A stretch of DNA of 64,000 nt from Panulirus ornatus. Its lineage: Eukaryota > Arthropoda > Malacostraca > Decapoda > Palinuridae. The stretch covers positions 7,168,501 to 7,232,500 of the forward strand of contig NC_092240.1 in assembly GCF_036320965.1 (NCBI RefSeq). Direction: 5' to 3'. Positions 61,249 to 64,000 of this stretch are shown one piece after another (position 1 is the first letter of the stretch; the number at the start of each line of letters is the position of its first letter). Under the pieces are notes generated by a model that searched no databases, was not told the DNA's origin, and saw only the letters and a list, made by a program, of their open reading frames with translations. The translations under genes and the position numbers were made by a program.

Positions 61249-61249
<1 letters not shown>

Positions 61250-61659
61250 CAGCTGGTGCTGGCAGGGGCAGGTGGGGATATGGCTCTCTTAGGATGGTGT
61301 CAGGTGCCGTATAACATCTTCCCCAACCCCTCCCTCCCCGCGCCCTAGCTCTTCTCCTCCCTCCCTCTGGGGACATGCTCAGACGTATATTTATACATGA
61401 TACGTCAGGACGCAACACTTGCCGACCTTTAAACGCATGCTCTGCGACGTGTCCCATCCGTCTCATCCCTGGGCAGCCTTTCTTCCCAGCAGTTCAACCT
61501 TAACTTTCCCTCCACGTCCTCCCTGGTGCTCCCTCCCCACCTTCCTTCCTTCGCCACTATACGTTTACTTGAAGACGCAGTTCATTTACCCCTTTCGAGC
61601 GTGTGTATCATGTCACGCCGCCCCCAGTGTCCTAGTGGGTTTTTATTCAAGATGAATGA

Positions 61660-61731
61660 GATGAAGATAATAATAATGATAATCATAATAATAATTATGA
61701 TAATGATAATAATGATAATGATAATGAAATA
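61660..61731. repeat. (AATAATGAT)n-like repeat
   Basis: An imperfect AT-rich trinucleotide and hexanucleotide mixture of GATAAT and AATAAT. Confidence 0.9.
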
Positions 61732-62149
61732 AAGATATTTTACTCGGACGAATGATAATGTGAACCAGCTTGGGTTGGTTAGGCACTTATCTCTGTGTTG
61801 GTTAGGTCTTGCTTCACATATTGTCGTAGACATTTAAGGTTTATGAAGTCATTTTACTACTGAGTACACTCCTCAGAGAGATTTAGCGGGTCCCCGGCAA
61901 CTTTAAGAGCAAATGCAACACATCGTAACATTGTCTGGCCAACGTAGGTTAGCAGGACTTTTTTTGAAGCAACAGGTTGAACTGGCCGAGCTGGTTTATT
62001 AAGTTCCGCTTCCACTGAGAACGGAACATCATTGTGATCTCTCCCGGGGTAAACAAGCTGACTTTCCCCATTGTGTGTGTGTGCGTAAAAGTTGTCCACA
62101 ATGATAACAAGGATGAAACTGCTCGCACGGCTGGTAGCGGTGATGACCT

Positions 62150-63000
62150 GCTGGTCTCCACCACGGACGCTGCCACTCACTCATCTTGGGGACTTGTCGC
62201 ACGTCTTTCGGTGGGGGTGGGATGGGGGGGGGTTCACTCGCCAGACGAACGGCTCGTTCGTTCAGCTGGGACAATGAGGGACGCAACGGATCTCTTGTCA
62301 GACGTGTGTATACCGGCTTTTGTCTCGTTGAGGGGACGCCACGAAGGTCGTACGCATGCGACGCCTCGTCCCCCGGTGCGTGTGTGTGTGTGTGTGGCGC
62401 AAGACTCGACTTGGTGATGTTACTGGATACTGGTGAGGTCCTGGACAGGTTGGGGCTCCAGGCTCGGGTGACAACCCACCAACAACAACCCTTCCCTCCC
62501 CACCCACACAGGTGGGTGGGTGGTGGGGATCACCCACTCACCGCTGGAAAATTCCAGGCTCGGGCGACGATTCCAGGGCCGCGCCGGACAGGATCATGTG
62601 ACGACCCCGGGGGGTACGGGGCGGGGCAGGCGGCGGGGGGCCGGCTTGGGGAATGGGGACCCCCAATCTCGGGTGACGATCTAGACGAGTATACAGAACC
62701 ATGGCTTTCCGGCGACGCGTAATGGTGGAGACCGACACACCTGATAACTGGTGTCGCTACAGAGCTCCACCAAGTCTCCACTAACCGTTCGCCCCTCCTC
62801 CCGTGCGTGCAGCGACGCGGAGTATATGACGGCGTTCGCCCCTTCTCCCGTGCGTGGAGCGACGCGGGGTACATATATGACGGCGTTTTGAGCGAGTTGA
62901 GACCATTTGTAGGTAAGTTGATGCGCTGCGTGCGACGGTCGCCAGGAACAGTGGGGACTGTGAGTCAGCGGGCGCGGCCTTCACTCTGACCTCGATGTAA
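62150..63000. other. GC-rich, CpG-containing stretch
   Basis: This is the only long GC-rich segment in the window. It includes GGCGCAAG, GACGCC and GGGGCGGGGC runs. Frames are open on both strands (62,186-62,722 plus; 62,530-62,874 minus) simply because stops are rare in GC-rich DNA. It could be a promoter or unmethylated island, but no exon is convincing. Confidence 0.45.
62786..62884. repeat. Two-copy tandem duplication, 47-bp unit, GC-rich
   Basis: CGTTCGCCCCTCCTCCCGTG (62,786) recurs as CGTTCGCCCCTTCTCCCGTG (62,833). Both copies continue GCGACGCGG and TATATGACGG. Confidence 0.92.
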
Positions 63001-63027
63001 TGGTTCCTTCATAGACCACAGCGATGT

Positions 63028-63030
<3 letters not shown>

Positions 63031-63092
<62 letters not shown>
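63031..63092. repeat. (TC)n microsatellite
   Basis: About 31 uninterrupted TC units. Confidence 0.97.
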
Positions 63093-63095
<3 letters not shown>

Positions 63096-63239
63096 AGTGT
63101 TATGGACGAGGAGGAGGTGAGGAGGGGAGATGGCGGTCTTGTGACCTCTGTAATCCTTGACATGATGAGCATGGGGTGCACAGTGAATTTGCCGATGGTT
63201 ACAGGCACAAATCAATCTTGTGGTCGAGTCTGCGTACAT

Positions 63240-63470
63240 CTTTTAAAACCTGTTTCGTCACGAATGAATGAAGCATTTGATAGGTTCACTGCATCTTTCA
63301 TCTTTGAAACCTATTTTGTCACGAATGAATGAAGCACTGGTTAGGTACTCTGCTTCGTCCATCTTTTAATACCTGTTTCGTCACGAATGAATGAAGCATT
63401 AGATAGGTTCCTCACGAATGAATGAAGCATTAGATAGGTTCCTCACGAATGAGTGAATCATTGAAATAGG
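63240..63470 (+). repeat. TCACGAATGAATGAAGCA array, period 61/62 then 31 bp
   Basis: The 18-mer, or a close variant, starts at 63,258, 63,319, 63,381, 63,412 and 63,443. The first three are 61-62 bp apart and the last three 31 bp apart. TTAGATAGGTTC-like sequence follows most copies. Confidence 0.9.
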
Positions 63471-63704
63471 TTCTCTGTCTGTCTCGGTGTCTGTTCACAT
63501 GAAGCTACATTCAGTAGTCAGGTCAGGGAAGTAGACGGAAGACACCAGACACAAAAAGTGTAACGATGAATCACATAAACTTGTGCTGATCCATAGAAGC
63601 AGTGATTACTAGCCGTTTAAATTCGGCTGTATGTATAATTAGACCATCCTCTTTGCACAAATGTCCTGATTATTCACTGAAAAAAAAGACGAAATGAAAA
63701 AAAA

Positions 63705-63960
63705 AAGAATGTAGTTCGTACCATCATGATTGTTCACTGAAAAAAAGACGAATGCAGTTCGTATCGTCATGATAAAACGAAATGCAGTTCGTATCATCAT
63801 GATAAAACGAAATGCAGTTCGTATCATCATGATAAAACGAAATGCAGTTCGTATCATCATGATAAAACGAAATGCAGTTCGTATCATCATGATAAAACGA
63901 AATGCAGTTCGTATCGTCATGATAAAACGAAATGCAGTTCGTATCGTCATGATAAAACAG
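63705..63960 (+). repeat. 30-bp minisatellite, about 7 units
   Basis: The unit ATGCAGTTCGTATCATCATG plus ATAAAACGAA repeats from about 63,751 to 63,957. Units differ only at one A/G site (ATCATCAT or ATCGTCAT). A diverged partial unit precedes it with GAATGTAGTTCGTACCATCA. As 30 is divisible by three, frames stay open on both strands for 79-116 codons; these are not genes. Confidence 0.95.
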
Positions 63961-64000
63961 GTGAAATGAAATCTTGAAACAGAGTCCAAACATCAAGGGG

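Noticed and set aside
62186..62722. 178-codon frame in the GC-rich segment
   Set aside because: GC-rich DNA has few stops; minus-strand frames are open too, composition shifts along it, it crosses a GT run and a C-rich repeat, and no family is recognisable.
63639..63996. Tandem decapeptide 'proteins' on both strands
   Set aside because: The unit length of 30 bp keeps all frames open; no start context, splice sites or non-repeat coding part.

Overview
The window is eukaryotic nuclear DNA, AT-rich and repeat-rich. It is most likely from a decapod crustacean. The support is a split SRP68 gene with introns of 0.2-7 kb, decayed LINEs, decapod-type SINEs and very dense microsatellites. The species cannot be fixed by reading alone. 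No operon, bacterial gene, CRISPR array or rRNA was seen, and the only tRNA-like sequences are two SINE copies.

Left quarter (1-25,365, minus strand): the gene for SRP68, the 68-kDa signal recognition particle subunit. I could join 11 coding exons in frame with consensus splice sites, giving 516 codons from the start ATG (25,365). The gene runs off the left edge, so the C-terminal SRP72-binding part is missing. None of these small exons appears whole as an ATG-to-stop ORF. The introns hold three decayed non-LTR retrotransposon fragments, several SINEs (two bounded by clear target-site duplications) and small tandem duplications.

Middle (28.53-44.42 kb): about 15.9 kb of tandem satellite, the most striking feature. 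The basic unit is about 312 bp. Five monomer types can be told apart and follow a simple order, A-(E-D)-B-C, giving higher-order units of about 940 bp or 1,560 bp. About 44 monomers in the centre run opposite to about five on the left and two on the right, so the array has two inversion junctions. A short hAT-like element with imperfect inverted ends lies just outside its right edge.

Right third: a plus-strand gene begins at 48,126 with a 93-codon first exon ending at a perfect donor. A heat-shock-element-like site and an initiator-like site lie upstream. The rest of this gene was not found and is probably downstream of the window. From 49.3 kb to the end the DNA is mostly non-coding. It holds long dinucleotide and trinucleotide repeats, a 1-kb field of a scattered decamer (TCACGCATTT), several tandem arrays with a period of 30-31 bp, and a GC-rich stretch (62.15-63.0 kb) with no convincing exon. 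SRP68 and the 48-kb gene point away from each other, with the satellite between them.
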